A stretch of 30,086 nt of DNA. Origin: a virus. Positions within the stretch are counted from its first letter, which is position 1. The number at the start of each line of letters is the position of its first letter. A program made the translations under genes and the position numbers. The DNA lies in the IMG/VR virus record IMGVR_UViG_3300046367_000037, positions 1 to 30,086 of that record. One strand, written 5' to 3'. Of this stretch, positions 13,212-20,663 are shown piece after piece. Below the pieces are notes generated by a model. The model saw only the letters and a list, made by a program, of their open reading frames with translations. It had not been told where the DNA came from and did not search any database.

Positions 13212-13606
13212 AAACTTGCTCTTGTAAGTTTTGCGGTTCTGAGTTTCTGGCCTCTAGGTCGGATGCTATTCGCTGCAAGGCGTGCCGTAAAACGTACCTG
13301 AGTGATAGAAATAAGTTACCAGAAACAAGAAAGAGGCGTGCAGAGCAGCACAGAGAAATCCGTGAAAAATTGTTTACTGGTTATGGTGGCAAGTGTGTTT
13401 GCTGCGGGGAAAATAGGTTTGAATTTTTGGCGTTAGACCATGTAAACGGTGGCGGCAACAAAGAGAGAAAAACTTTATCAACCGCACAAATTGCAAGTCG
13501 CGCAATCAAGGATGGGTTTCCAGATAAATTTAGAGTTTTGTGCCATAACTGCAATTGTTCTCACGGCTGGTACGGATACTGCCCTCACGAAAAAGAAACG
13601 GCCTAA
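13208..13606 (+). CDS. HNH endonuclease (second, distinct type)
   Basis: Starting at ATG 13208 in an ATGA overlap, the 132-residue protein has an N-terminal zinc finger (Cys6-x2-Cys9 and Cys23-x2-Cys26), a basic helix, and an HNH core: Cys63-x2-Cys66, catalytic Asp77-His78 in LALDHVNGGG, and Cys112-x2-Cys115 in LCHNCNCSHGWYG. A start at 13193 would run further into the fibre gene and is less likely. This family is different from the HNH at 611-1198. The gene is more AT-rich than its neighbours (26 of 60 bases G/C at 13321-13380 by my count), suggesting later arrival. It probably nicks or cuts DNA at a specific site as a free-standing homing endonuclease. Confidence 0.9.
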   Translation: MKTCSCKFCGSEFLASRSDAIRCKACRKTYLSDRNKLPETRKRRAEQHREIREKLFTGYGGKCVCCGENRFEFLALDHVNGGGNKERKTLSTAQIASRAIKDGFPDKFRVLCHNCNCSHGWYGYCPHEKETA

Positions 13607-13609
13607 CAT

Positions 13610-14356
13610 GTGGACCCAATCAGTCTTCTCCTCATGGCGCAAAGCGCAGTCGGTGCTATCCGCGCTGGCTGTCAAATGCTGTCAGAAGGGAAGGCTGAAA
13701 TTGGCAAGTTCAAAAAGCAAGTTGAAGGCGGAGTAGCAGATGCAAAAGCAATCTACAACGAAGTCGTTGGAATCTGGGGGTGGCTCAAGGGTCTACTGCA
13801 ACCCAACGCTAAGAAAGTGGATGGAAGAGTTCAACAAGCAAAAGCAGTTCAAGTTGCAGCACCCCAACCTAGTGCGCCGAGCCGCAAAGCAAAAGCAGCG
13901 CCAGAACCAGAGCTAAGCTACGAGGAGTTTCAAGCTCGTGCAGTGCATGAGATATGTGAAAATTTGAAGGTCTATTTTGAGGCTATCCGCCAGCTCAAAA
14001 TTCATTGTCGGGAACTTGAAGAAGAGGCTCTCACCACCGAGAAGGTTGCCGACAGTGCGATTGACCGCATCGAGATTCAGTGGCAAATGCAGCAGTTGTC
14101 CGCGCAGCTAAAGCAGGCCATGATTTACGGTACGCCAGAGGAGCTCGGTTTGGGTTCAATGTACAAGGAGTTCCTCGCCAAGTACGATGAGATTTTGGAT
14201 GAGCAAGAGGTTGCTCGTGAGTTGAAGTTGAGGAAAGAACGGAACAACGCATGGCGACACGAGCACCGCAAAGAAATTCTGATAGCCAAGCTGGGCTACG
14301 TAGTCGTGATAACGGTGGCGGGTCTGTGGACGATGGGGTTGTATTCCGCTCTATGA
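13610..14356 (+). CDS. Coiled, C-terminally anchored protein of the lysis region
   Basis: The 248-residue protein uses GTG 13610 (MDPISLLLMAQSAVGAI), the start that matches my memory of MDPI-type N-termini in this kind of phage protein; ATG 13634 is an alternative. It has a short hydrophobic N-terminal helix, a Pro/Ala/Lys linker at about residues 65-105, a long helical, probably coiled-coil region (about 105-220) with RQLKIHCRELEEEA, and a C-terminal membrane segment (about 226-246, LGYVVVITVAGLWTMGLY). It overlaps the next small membrane protein gene by four bases. Proteins like this precede the holin and endolysin genes in related phages. A role in lysis control or membrane association is plausible but unproven. 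Confidence 0.72.
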   Translation: MDPISLLLMAQSAVGAIRAGCQMLSEGKAEIGKFKKQVEGGVADAKAIYNEVVGIWGWLKGLLQPNAKKVDGRVQQAKAVQVAAPQPSAPSRKAKAAPEPELSYEEFQARAVHEICENLKVYFEAIRQLKIHCRELEEEALTTEKVADSAIDRIEIQWQMQQLSAQLKQAMIYGTPEELGLGSMYKEFLAKYDEILDEQEVARELKLRKERNNAWRHEHRKEILIAKLGYVVVITVAGLWTMGLYSAL

Positions 14357-14532
14357 AAGAATTTTGGTACTGGGTGTTGATCGTCACGTTTCTCATTGCT
14401 TTAAACTTTGCGACGTGGCTTGGGCTACTGCACATGGACAAGAAGCTAAAACAAACAGAAGCGCTAGTGCTTCGCTTGGAAGATAAGGAAAAGAAAAATG
14501 ACCGCAGAAAAAAAGACCCTGACCCGGAGTGA
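14353..14532 (+). CDS. 59-residue membrane protein, spanin-like layout
   Basis: Starting in an ATGA overlap (14353), this short protein has one membrane segment near the N-terminus (about residues 4-26, FWYWVLIVTFLIALNFATWLGLL) and then a charged helical tail (KKLKQTEALVLRLEDKEKK...) ending in a Lys/Arg/Asp/Pro-rich stretch. The layout resembles a small inner-membrane spanin or an antiholin but is shorter than classical inner-membrane spanins. It overlaps the next gene by 35 bases in another frame. Position within the lysis region supports a membrane-disruption or regulation role. No lipobox-bearing partner gene is visible. Confidence 0.7.
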   Translation: MKEFWYWVLIVTFLIALNFATWLGLLHMDKKLKQTEALVLRLEDKEKKNDRRKKDPDPE

Positions 14533-15001
14533 GCTCGAAGTCATCATCAAGCGCCGCGCTGCGGTGCTCTTGATTGTCTTAGCCGCGCTGGTAGCCGTTA
14601 ATAGCTTTTTCAAAGACAGTAACTCCGGCCGCATCATGAAGGACATCATCGCTGCCAACAACCAGTGGGCGTGGTATCAAGCCAAGAACGTGCGCGCAGC
14701 CATATACAAAACAACCGCTGACTTGGTCGACGACAAGAAACTGTCTCAGCTGTACCACGCAGAAGCGCAGCGCATGAATGACGACATGGACGGTATTCGC
14801 GCTAAGGCTCAGGCCTTGGAGCTGGAGCAAAAGCTGCTCAGTGTCAAAGCCCCGTACTACACCTACTCAGCCATGCTCATGCAGCTTGGTTTGGTCCTGT
14901 CAACCGCAGCTATTCTTGCTGTGTCCATGCCTTTGTTCTACTCTGCCGTGGCCGTTGGCTCATTCGGTGTTGGTCTGTTTATTGTTGCTTTAGGAGTTTG
15001 A
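14498..15001 (+). CDS. DUF4337-like three-segment membrane protein
   Basis: The 167-residue protein has a membrane segment at about residues 21-36, a soluble stretch containing NNQWAWYQAKNVRAAIY and a charged helix (RMNDDMDGIRAKAQALELEQK), then two more segments near the C-terminus (about 122-144 and 148-166). The NxQWxxYQAKxxR signature with one segment before and two after is what I remember of DUF4337 proteins, found in bacteria and phages, function unknown. It starts inside the previous gene (35-base overlap) and ends one base before the holin-like gene. Context suggests a lysis accessory or membrane-associated factor. Confidence 0.78.
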   Translation: MTAEKKTLTRSELEVIIKRRAAVLLIVLAALVAVNSFFKDSNSGRIMKDIIAANNQWAWYQAKNVRAAIYKTTADLVDDKKLSQLYHAEAQRMNDDMDGIRAKAQALELEQKLLSVKAPYYTYSAMLMQLGLVLSTAAILAVSMPLFYSAVAVGSFGVGLFIVALGV

Positions 15002-15002
15002 T

Positions 15003-15479
15003 ATGTTGCCGATTGTTATGTCCATCGTTTCTGGTCTGCTGGCCAACAACATGCCCAAGGTGGCGGATGCCGTGATTGAGAAGGGCGTCGACTACGTGCA
15101 GGACAAGATGGGTATCACCCTCAAGCCTGAGCACGAGGCCACCAAGGAAGACTACGAGAAGTGGAACGCAGAGGCAGCCAAGCATGAGGAATTCATGGCT
15201 GAGCTCGATGAAAAGTCTCGCCAGCGCGCCACCGACATGCAACTGAAGGCCATGGATTCTGACGACCCGTTTGTTCGCCGCTTCCTGTACTACTTCATCA
15301 TGTTGTGGTCGACCTTCTCCGTAATTTTCATTCCGTGCTTGATCTGGGCGCCAATCCCTGAGAACAACGTGCGCTTCGCCGACACCATCCTTGGTTACGT
15401 GTTGGGTACGGTCATCACCGGTATGTTTGCTTTCTTGCTTGGTTCTAGCCAAGGCTCACGCAACAAGGACAAGAAATGA
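15003..15479 (+). CDS. Holin-like protein (GTA-holin-3TM-like)
   Basis: The 158-residue protein has an N-terminal hydrophobic/amphipathic helix (about residues 1-25), a charged middle containing an acidic helix, and two clear membrane segments near the C-terminus (about 94-115 and 126-147) joined by IPENNVRFADTILG, then a basic tail (GSSQGSRNKDKK). The FVRRFLYYF...IPExNVRFADTILGxxLGT pattern fits the three-segment holin family known from gene transfer agents and phages. It directly precedes the endolysin with an ATGA overlap, the classic holin-endolysin pair. It would form membrane lesions in the inner membrane that let the endolysin reach the peptidoglycan. Confidence 0.82.
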   Translation: MLPIVMSIVSGLLANNMPKVADAVIEKGVDYVQDKMGITLKPEHEATKEDYEKWNAEAAKHEEFMAELDEKSRQRATDMQLKAMDSDDPFVRRFLYYFIMLWSTFSVIFIPCLIWAPIPENNVRFADTILGYVLGTVITGMFAFLLGSSQGSRNKDKK

Positions 15480-16153
15480 TTCCAACCAGAGAAATGCTGG
15501 CGGCCGTCAAGGTCAAAGACCCAGACAAGTGGTTGCCACACATCATCAAGACTTGCGCAGAGTTCAACATTGACACGCAAGAGCGCATCGCTGCGTTTCT
15601 TGCGCAGACTGCCCACGAGTCGGCCGGTTACACAATGCTGGAGGAAAACCTCAACTACTCCGATGTGACCATGGCGGCGGTGTGGCCTGCTCGCTTTGCT
15701 GTGCAGGAGCCCGACCCCAACCGGCCGGGTAAGACCCGCGCCAAGAAGGACGAGAAGGGCAAGAACACACCCAATTCTTTTGCCAAGGCCCTGCACCGCA
15801 AGCCAGAAGCCATCGCCAACGCCGTGTACTCGAATCGTATGGGCAACGGCACTATTGAGTCCGGCGACGGGTGGGCGCACCGAGGTATGGGTTTAAAGCA
15901 ACTCACGGGCAAAGACAACCACAAACGCTGCGGGGACTATCTCGGTGTTGACTTGGTGGCTCACCCCGAGCTACTGCTTGAGCCTGAGTATGCGGCCCGT
16001 TCTGCCGGCTGGTTTTGGAAGACAAACAAGCTAAACAGCTTTGCTGACGCCAGCGACATCAAAGGTATGACGCAAGTAATCAACGGCGGCCTGATTGGCC
16101 TAGCACAGCGCCAAGCGCTCTATGATGCTTGCACTGGACAGTGCCGAGCCTAA
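15476..16153 (+). CDS. Endolysin, glycoside hydrolase family 19 type
   Basis: This 225-residue enzyme would cut the glycan strands of peptidoglycan at lysis. It carries the hallmarks of phage GH19 endolysins: Glu48 in AQTAHESAG, Glu57 in LEENLNYS, then GDGWAHRGMGLKQLTGK with Thr144, matching in order the Glu, Glu and Thr reported as catalytic in the SPN1S endolysin. The C-terminal part has SAGWFWKTNKLN and VINGGLIGL. No signal peptide or cell-wall-binding domain is seen, so export depends on the holin. Residues about 77-100 form an unusually charged loop (Lys/Arg/Asp/Pro) that lengthens the region between the two catalytic halves. The start overlaps the holin-like gene by four bases. Confidence 0.92.
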   Translation: MIPTREMLAAVKVKDPDKWLPHIIKTCAEFNIDTQERIAAFLAQTAHESAGYTMLEENLNYSDVTMAAVWPARFAVQEPDPNRPGKTRAKKDEKGKNTPNSFAKALHRKPEAIANAVYSNRMGNGTIESGDGWAHRGMGLKQLTGKDNHKRCGDYLGVDLVAHPELLLEPEYAARSAGWFWKTNKLNSFADASDIKGMTQVINGGLIGLAQRQALYDACTGQCRA

Positions 16154-16169
16154 GTGAGAAAATCCGACC

Positions 16170-18113
16170 ATGCCTCTCCAAAAATTACAATTCCGCCCCG
16201 GTGTCAACCGTGAAGGCACGACCCTTGCTAACGAGGGCGGCTGGTTTGAGTGCGACAAGATTCGTTTCCGCTCAGGCTACCCCGAGAAGTTGGGGGGCTG
16301 GATTAAAGATACGGGCGTGGCGGAGTCTACGTTGCAGCCGCCAGCGGGTGCGTATTGGGGTGTAGCACGCTCAATGTGGAATTGGGAGTCTCTGGCCGGT
16401 AACAACTACTTGGGCCTTGGCACCAACCTCAAATACTATATTCAGAACGGCCCTGACGGTTTGTTCTACGACATCACGCCGATTCGAGATACCAGCACCG
16501 TTGCGTCAAACGCGTTTGATACAGTGAACGGCTCCACGACGGTTACGGTGAATGACACAGGCCACGGGGCACAGAACGGCGACTTCGTGACAATCTCTGG
16601 TGTTGGTGGTGCAGTCAACGGCATCCCCGCTGCTGCGCTCAACCGCGAGTTCCAGATCACCTACATCAACGGTAATGAATACAGCATTACCGTGAGCGCC
16701 CCTGCAACATCAACAGGCACCACTGGTGCGGCAGATTTTGCCTACCAAATCACCACAGGTTTGGCTACGTACACTATTGCTACCGGTTGGGGTGCAGGTG
16801 GTTGGGGCGGTTCGAACGTTGGTGGGACAAGCACGGGTTGGGGTGAGGCTGCATCTACAGGCGGGATTGGCCAACAACTGCGTTTGTGGAGCCAGTCAAA
16901 CTATGGTGAAGACTTGATCTTCAACCCTCGTGGCGGCGGAATCTACTACTGGGCTGTAAACGTGAACCCGAACGTCTTCGACCGTGGCACGCAAATTACA
17001 CCGGCAAGTACCAGTGACACAACTTGCCCCACGATTGCAAACTTAGTGATGGTGTCAGACGCTTCACGCTTTGTGATTGCTTTTGGCACGAACGACCCGT
17101 CTGGTACTTTGTTCCCCACTACACAAGACCCGCTGCTGATTCGATGGTCTCAGCAAGAAGATTACCAGATGTGGACCCCCGCGGCCACCAACCAAGCGGG
17201 TGATTACCGACTGAGCCGTGGCTCAGAGATCGTTGCCACACAGCAGACACGCCAAGAGATTTTGGTGTGGACAGACGCCGCCGTGTACTCCATGCAGTAC
17301 CTTGGCCCACCCTATGTCTGGGGATTCCAGATCATGGGCGACAACATCTCTATCGCTGGCCCGAACGTGGTCTCGGTGGCGAACAACGTCACCTACTGGA
17401 TGGGTACGGACAAGTTCTACATGTACTCCGGCCGCGTTGAAACGCTGCCCTGCTCTTTACGCCAGTACGTTTTCCAGAATATCAACATGGAACAGTCGTA
17501 CCAGTTTTTCTCTGGAACGAACGAAGGCTACAACGAAATTTGGTGGTTCTACTGCTCGGCCAACAGCCTTGTGGTGGACCGCTATGTGGTGTTTAACCAT
17601 CTTGAGCGCACTTGGTACTACGGCACTATGGAGCGCACCGCTTGGTTGGACAGCCCCCTTCGCACGGTGCCAATGGGCGCGGGATACAACGGCCAGCTTC
17701 TGTACCACGAGACAGGCAATGACGACGGCACAACAACCCCGCCGAGCCCCATCGTGTCTTACTGCCAGTCTTCTGACTTCGATATTGGTGATGGGCACAA
17801 CTTTGGTTTGGTGTCGCGCATCATCCCAGACTTGACCTTTGACGGCTCAGATGTGTCACAGCCAACCGTCACGTTTACCGTGCGCCCACGTCAGAACCCC
17901 GGTGCAAACTATGGCACGTCGAACAGCCCCGATGTGGAGAGCGCCAACAACTACATTGGCCAGCGCACGTACAACGTTCAGCAGTTCACCCAGTATGTCT
18001 ATGTTCGCGTGCGCGGGCGTCAGATGGCGTTTCGTGTCGGCTCAAGTGAACTTGGCGTGGCATGGCAGCTTGGTGCCCCCCGCCTTGATGTGCGTCCAGA
18101 CGGAAGACGATAA
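16170..18113 (+). CDS. Tail nozzle/hub protein (P22 gp10- or T7 gp12-like role)
   Basis: The 647-residue protein begins LQKLQFRPGVNREGTTLANEGGW, a typical start of the large tail hub proteins of short-tailed phages, and contains many beta-propeller-like strands: YLGLGTNLKYYI, TIANLVMVSDASRFVIAFG, LVWTDAAVYSMQYLG, VVSVANNVTYWMGTDKFYMYSG. The end is a beta domain with VYVRVRGRQMAFRVGSSELG. Around residues 115-190 there is an apparent insert (TVTVNDTGHGAQNGDFVTISGVGG ... FQITYING) of a small beta domain. Hub proteins of this type form the hexameric tail nozzle below the adaptor rings. The stop overlaps the next gene by one base. The role is inferred from the N-terminal and repeat patterns together with gene order. 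Confidence 0.84.
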   Translation: MPLQKLQFRPGVNREGTTLANEGGWFECDKIRFRSGYPEKLGGWIKDTGVAESTLQPPAGAYWGVARSMWNWESLAGNNYLGLGTNLKYYIQNGPDGLFYDITPIRDTSTVASNAFDTVNGSTTVTVNDTGHGAQNGDFVTISGVGGAVNGIPAAALNREFQITYINGNEYSITVSAPATSTGTTGAADFAYQITTGLATYTIATGWGAGGWGGSNVGGTSTGWGEAASTGGIGQQLRLWSQSNYGEDLIFNPRGGGIYYWAVNVNPNVFDRGTQITPASTSDTTCPTIANLVMVSDASRFVIAFGTNDPSGTLFPTTQDPLLIRWSQQEDYQMWTPAATNQAGDYRLSRGSEIVATQQTRQEILVWTDAAVYSMQYLGPPYVWGFQIMGDNISIAGPNVVSVANNVTYWMGTDKFYMYSGRVETLPCSLRQYVFQNINMEQSYQFFSGTNEGYNEIWWFYCSANSLVVDRYVVFNHLERTWYYGTMERTAWLDSPLRTVPMGAGYNGQLLYHETGNDDGTTTPPSPIVSYCQSSDFDIGDGHNFGLVSRIIPDLTFDGSDVSQPTVTFTVRPRQNPGANYGTSNSPDVESANNYIGQRTYNVQQFTQYVYVRVRGRQMAFRVGSSELGVAWQLGAPRLDVRPDGRR

Positions 18114-18769
18114 TGGCAACTGATAACCGGTATCTAATCCCGCCGAAAGCCCCGCTATTGCCTTTGGCACCGGTGGAGTACAGCCAACAATATATCGAGC
18201 AGCTAACCAACGTGCTGCGCTTGTATTTCAACCAGCTAGACAACACCAACACCACACTACTGGGGGCAAACGGTGGTCAGTATTTGGAGAAGCCCTACGG
18301 GTTGTTTTTCAGCACTGTTGACCAAACGGCAGCGGTAACCAACACCGCGTATGAGCTGACATACCCAACGGCGTACTTGTCCAACAACATCTCTATTGAC
18401 TCAAACTCGCGCATCACGGTAGTGAAGCCGGGGGTGTACTCGTTCACAGTAACGGCGCAGCTTATTAGCACAAGCTCAAGCGCTAAAACGTTCTACATGT
18501 GGATTAACCGTGGGGGCACAGATATTGGGTACTCTACCCGAGCGTTGACGCTTTCGGCAAACAACGAGTATGACGAGGTGACTTGGGACTTCATCATCGA
18601 CATCCCAGACCCGGCGACGGATTACATCGAACTATATTGGTCTACCACAAGCACTGACTTGCGGCTAGAAGCCACAACAGCTTCGGCTCCACACCCCGGT
18701 ATTCCTTCGGTTGTGCTGTACGCAACGTTCGTCTCCCCGCTGCCCGCCGTATTGCCCACACCACCCTGA
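18113..18769 (+). CDS. Virion protein with jelly-roll-like C-terminal domain
   Basis: The 218-residue protein has an N-terminal tail (YLIPPKAPLLPLAPVEYSQQY) followed by a helix (IEQLTNVLRLYFNQLDN) that could bind the nozzle, then from about residue 63 a beta domain: YGLFFSTVDQTAAV, GVYSFTVTAQLISTSS, TFYMWINRGGTDIGYS, DYIELYWSTTSTD and VVLYATFVS. The pattern of short strands with AxxIS and FYMWI is reminiscent of C1q/TNF-like jelly rolls seen in phage fibre or tail-knob proteins. It is encoded directly after the nozzle gene with a one-base overlap. A tail-knob or fibre-attachment protein is likely; the exact function is unknown. Confidence 0.76.
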   Translation: MATDNRYLIPPKAPLLPLAPVEYSQQYIEQLTNVLRLYFNQLDNTNTTLLGANGGQYLEKPYGLFFSTVDQTAAVTNTAYELTYPTAYLSNNISIDSNSRITVVKPGVYSFTVTAQLISTSSSAKTFYMWINRGGTDIGYSTRALTLSANNEYDEVTWDFIIDIPDPATDYIELYWSTTSTDLRLEATTASAPHPGIPSVVLYATFVSPLPAVLPTPP

Positions 18770-18808
18770 CATGATAGACTCCCGTAACCCCTTTTCAGCG
18801 AGGCACCA

Positions 18809-20197
18809 ATGAGCCTTCAACACGCAGCCCAACACTTAGCCGCGCAAGGCCGTGGTCCAGACCGCACCTTGGTACACATGTCACCCCGTGAAGTTCAGGG
18901 TCTGCAAGCCCTTGCCAAAGCGCATGGTGGCTCTCTGACAATCAACCCACAAACAGGTCTGGCCGAAGCTGGCTTTCTCGACAAGTTGTTGCCTACACTG
19001 ATTGGTGTTGGCCTGACGGCCGCCACTGGTGGCGCAGCCGCCCCTTGGATGATTGGCGCTGGTGTTGGTGGCCTTCAAGCGATGCGCACTGGCAGCCTCA
19101 AAGAAGGTCTCATGGCCGGTATGGGTGCGTACGGTGGAGCTAGTTTAGCCGCAGGTGTTGGTGCAATGGGTACACAAGCTGGTACAAACGCAGCCGCCAC
19201 TGAAGCTGCCGCCGCCGGCGAAACCGCTGCAACAGCGGCAAGCGAGCAGGCAGCGCAGCAAGCAGCACAACAGCAAGCCACGAACACGGCCATGGAGCAA
19301 GCAGGAACACAGTCGGCCGCTGAATCGGCACGTTTGGCTGCTACTGCACCCCCAACGCTCAGCCCAGACATCATGGCGCAGTCAGCGCGAGAGTATGCCG
19401 CCGATACGGCAGGCACCGCAGCATCCCCATTCAGTGCGGCTACGCAGCAAACCATGGCCAACCCAATGCAGGCGGGCTTGCGTGCGGCAGCAAATAACCC
19501 CAGCGCATACGTTTCGCAAATGGGTGGTGGCACAAGTTTAGCCAAGACAGGGTTGGCTGCGATTGCTCCGGCCATGGTTCCAGACACACCGCCTGTACCC
19601 GGCGAAGAAAAGTACACAGGCCCCTTGAGCCGTTACAGCATGTCTGAGAACTACAAGCCTTACGACCAGCAGCAACCCAACCCGTACTACCAAGCGCAGT
19701 ACCAGAACTACCGTTACGCCGGCGGCGGCCCTATCGAGCAGATGTCGAACGCCAATGCAATCGGCGAGAACACTGGATTCCCGATGGCTGACTTGCACCA
19801 AGGTGCCTACGCTACTCCGTACCAAATGCCGATGAGCCAAAACGTGGTTGAAGGCACGGCCGACACAGGCGTTAACCGTATGACCGGACAGCAAACTTTT
19901 GCCGCTGGCGGTGGTATCTCCAGTCTGGGTAGCTACTCGGATGGCGGCCGCATGCTCAAAGGCCCCGGCGACGGCATGTCAGATTCAATCCCTGCCCAGA
20001 TCGGCGGCAAGCAGCCTGCACGTTTGGCTGACGGTGAGTTTGTGGTTCCAGCAGATGTGGTGTCACATCTGGGCAACGGTTCCACTGACGCCGGCGCCAA
20101 GCAGTTGTACAAGATGATGGACAGAATCCGTCAGCAACGCACAGGCAAAAAGAAGCAAGCACCCGAAGTCAACCCCGGTAAGGCAATGCCAGCATGA
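18809..20197 (+). CDS. Ala/Gly/Gln-rich putative internal virion protein with GDGMSD C-terminal motif
   Basis: The 462-residue protein starts with a conserved-looking segment (VHMSPREVQGLQALAKAHGGSLTINPQTGL), followed by a glycine/alanine-rich hydrophobic region (about residues 56-112), an Ala/Gln-rich helical region to about 180, a linker with the motifs YAGGG and FAAGGG, and a strongly patterned C-terminal domain from about residue 376: GGRMLKGPGDGMSDSIPA, ARLADGEFVVPADVVSHLGNG, AGAKQLYKMMDRIR. I recall both ends as recurring elements in uncharacterised phage proteins near ejection genes. Composition and position after the nozzle suggest an internal protein ejected with the DNA. The stop overlaps the GNAT gene by four bases. 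Confidence 0.74.
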   Translation: MSLQHAAQHLAAQGRGPDRTLVHMSPREVQGLQALAKAHGGSLTINPQTGLAEAGFLDKLLPTLIGVGLTAATGGAAAPWMIGAGVGGLQAMRTGSLKEGLMAGMGAYGGASLAAGVGAMGTQAGTNAAATEAAAAGETAATAASEQAAQQAAQQQATNTAMEQAGTQSAAESARLAATAPPTLSPDIMAQSAREYAADTAGTAASPFSAATQQTMANPMQAGLRAAANNPSAYVSQMGGGTSLAKTGLAAIAPAMVPDTPPVPGEEKYTGPLSRYSMSENYKPYDQQQPNPYYQAQYQNYRYAGGGPIEQMSNANAIGENTGFPMADLHQGAYATPYQMPMSQNVVEGTADTGVNRMTGQQTFAAGGGISSLGSYSDGGRMLKGPGDGMSDSIPAQIGGKQPARLADGEFVVPADVVSHLGNGSTDAGAKQLYKMMDRIRQQRTGKKKQAPEVNPGKAMPA

Positions 20198-20655
20198 ACT
20201 ACACCATCACGCTAGAAAAGTTCACGGAAAACTACAGGGAGCTCGAACCCCTGTATCGTCAGCACTACGCTGAGATGACTGAACGCCTAGCTGGTGAGGG
20301 TGTGTTCTACAGCCCGTACAACCCCCGATTGGATAAGTACGGTGAGGCATGCCAAGGTGGTTGGCTTTTGAATTTTGTTGTGCGCCATGATGGTGTCGCG
20401 GTCGGTTACAGCAATGTGTACTTGACCAACGACATGCACAACAACGACTTGATTTCTCAAGAAGACACGGTGTTCGTCCTGAAAGAGCACCGCAACGGAA
20501 TCGGCAAGAAGCTGGTTCAGTGTGTAGTTGAAGAGCTGCGCTCACGTGATGTGAAGCGGCTTATGGTATCGGCAATGACCGATTTACGTGTGGCTAAACT
20601 CTGGAAGCGAATGGGCTTCAAAGAGATGGCGACGCAAATGATTTATGAATTTTGA
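20194..20655 (+). CDS. GNAT-family N-acetyltransferase
   Basis: The 153-residue protein fits the GNAT fold: an N-terminal helix pair (about residues 8-35), strands with FVVRHDGVAVGYSNVYL, then the acetyl-CoA-binding loop and helix VFVLKEHRNGIGKKLVQCVVEEL (His99 to Gly104 with Gly102 and Gly104), and a final KLWKRMGFKEMATQMIYEF strand. The enzyme would move an acetyl group from acetyl-CoA to an amine on a protein, peptide or small molecule. Target unknown. Its start is four bases inside the preceding internal-protein gene and it is followed nine bases later by another, so it is expressed with late virion genes. This suggests modification of a virion protein or late host takeover. Confidence 0.88.
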   Translation: MNYTITLEKFTENYRELEPLYRQHYAEMTERLAGEGVFYSPYNPRLDKYGEACQGGWLLNFVVRHDGVAVGYSNVYLTNDMHNNDLISQEDTVFVLKEHRNGIGKKLVQCVVEELRSRDVKRLMVSAMTDLRVAKLWKRMGFKEMATQMIYEF

Positions 20656-20663
20656 GGTGACTT

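Noticed and set aside
13608-13736. ATG at 13608 as the start of the gene after the second HNH
   Set aside because: It is in a different frame from the 248-residue protein and gives only a short, featureless product. GTG 13610 yields the MDPI-type N-terminus.
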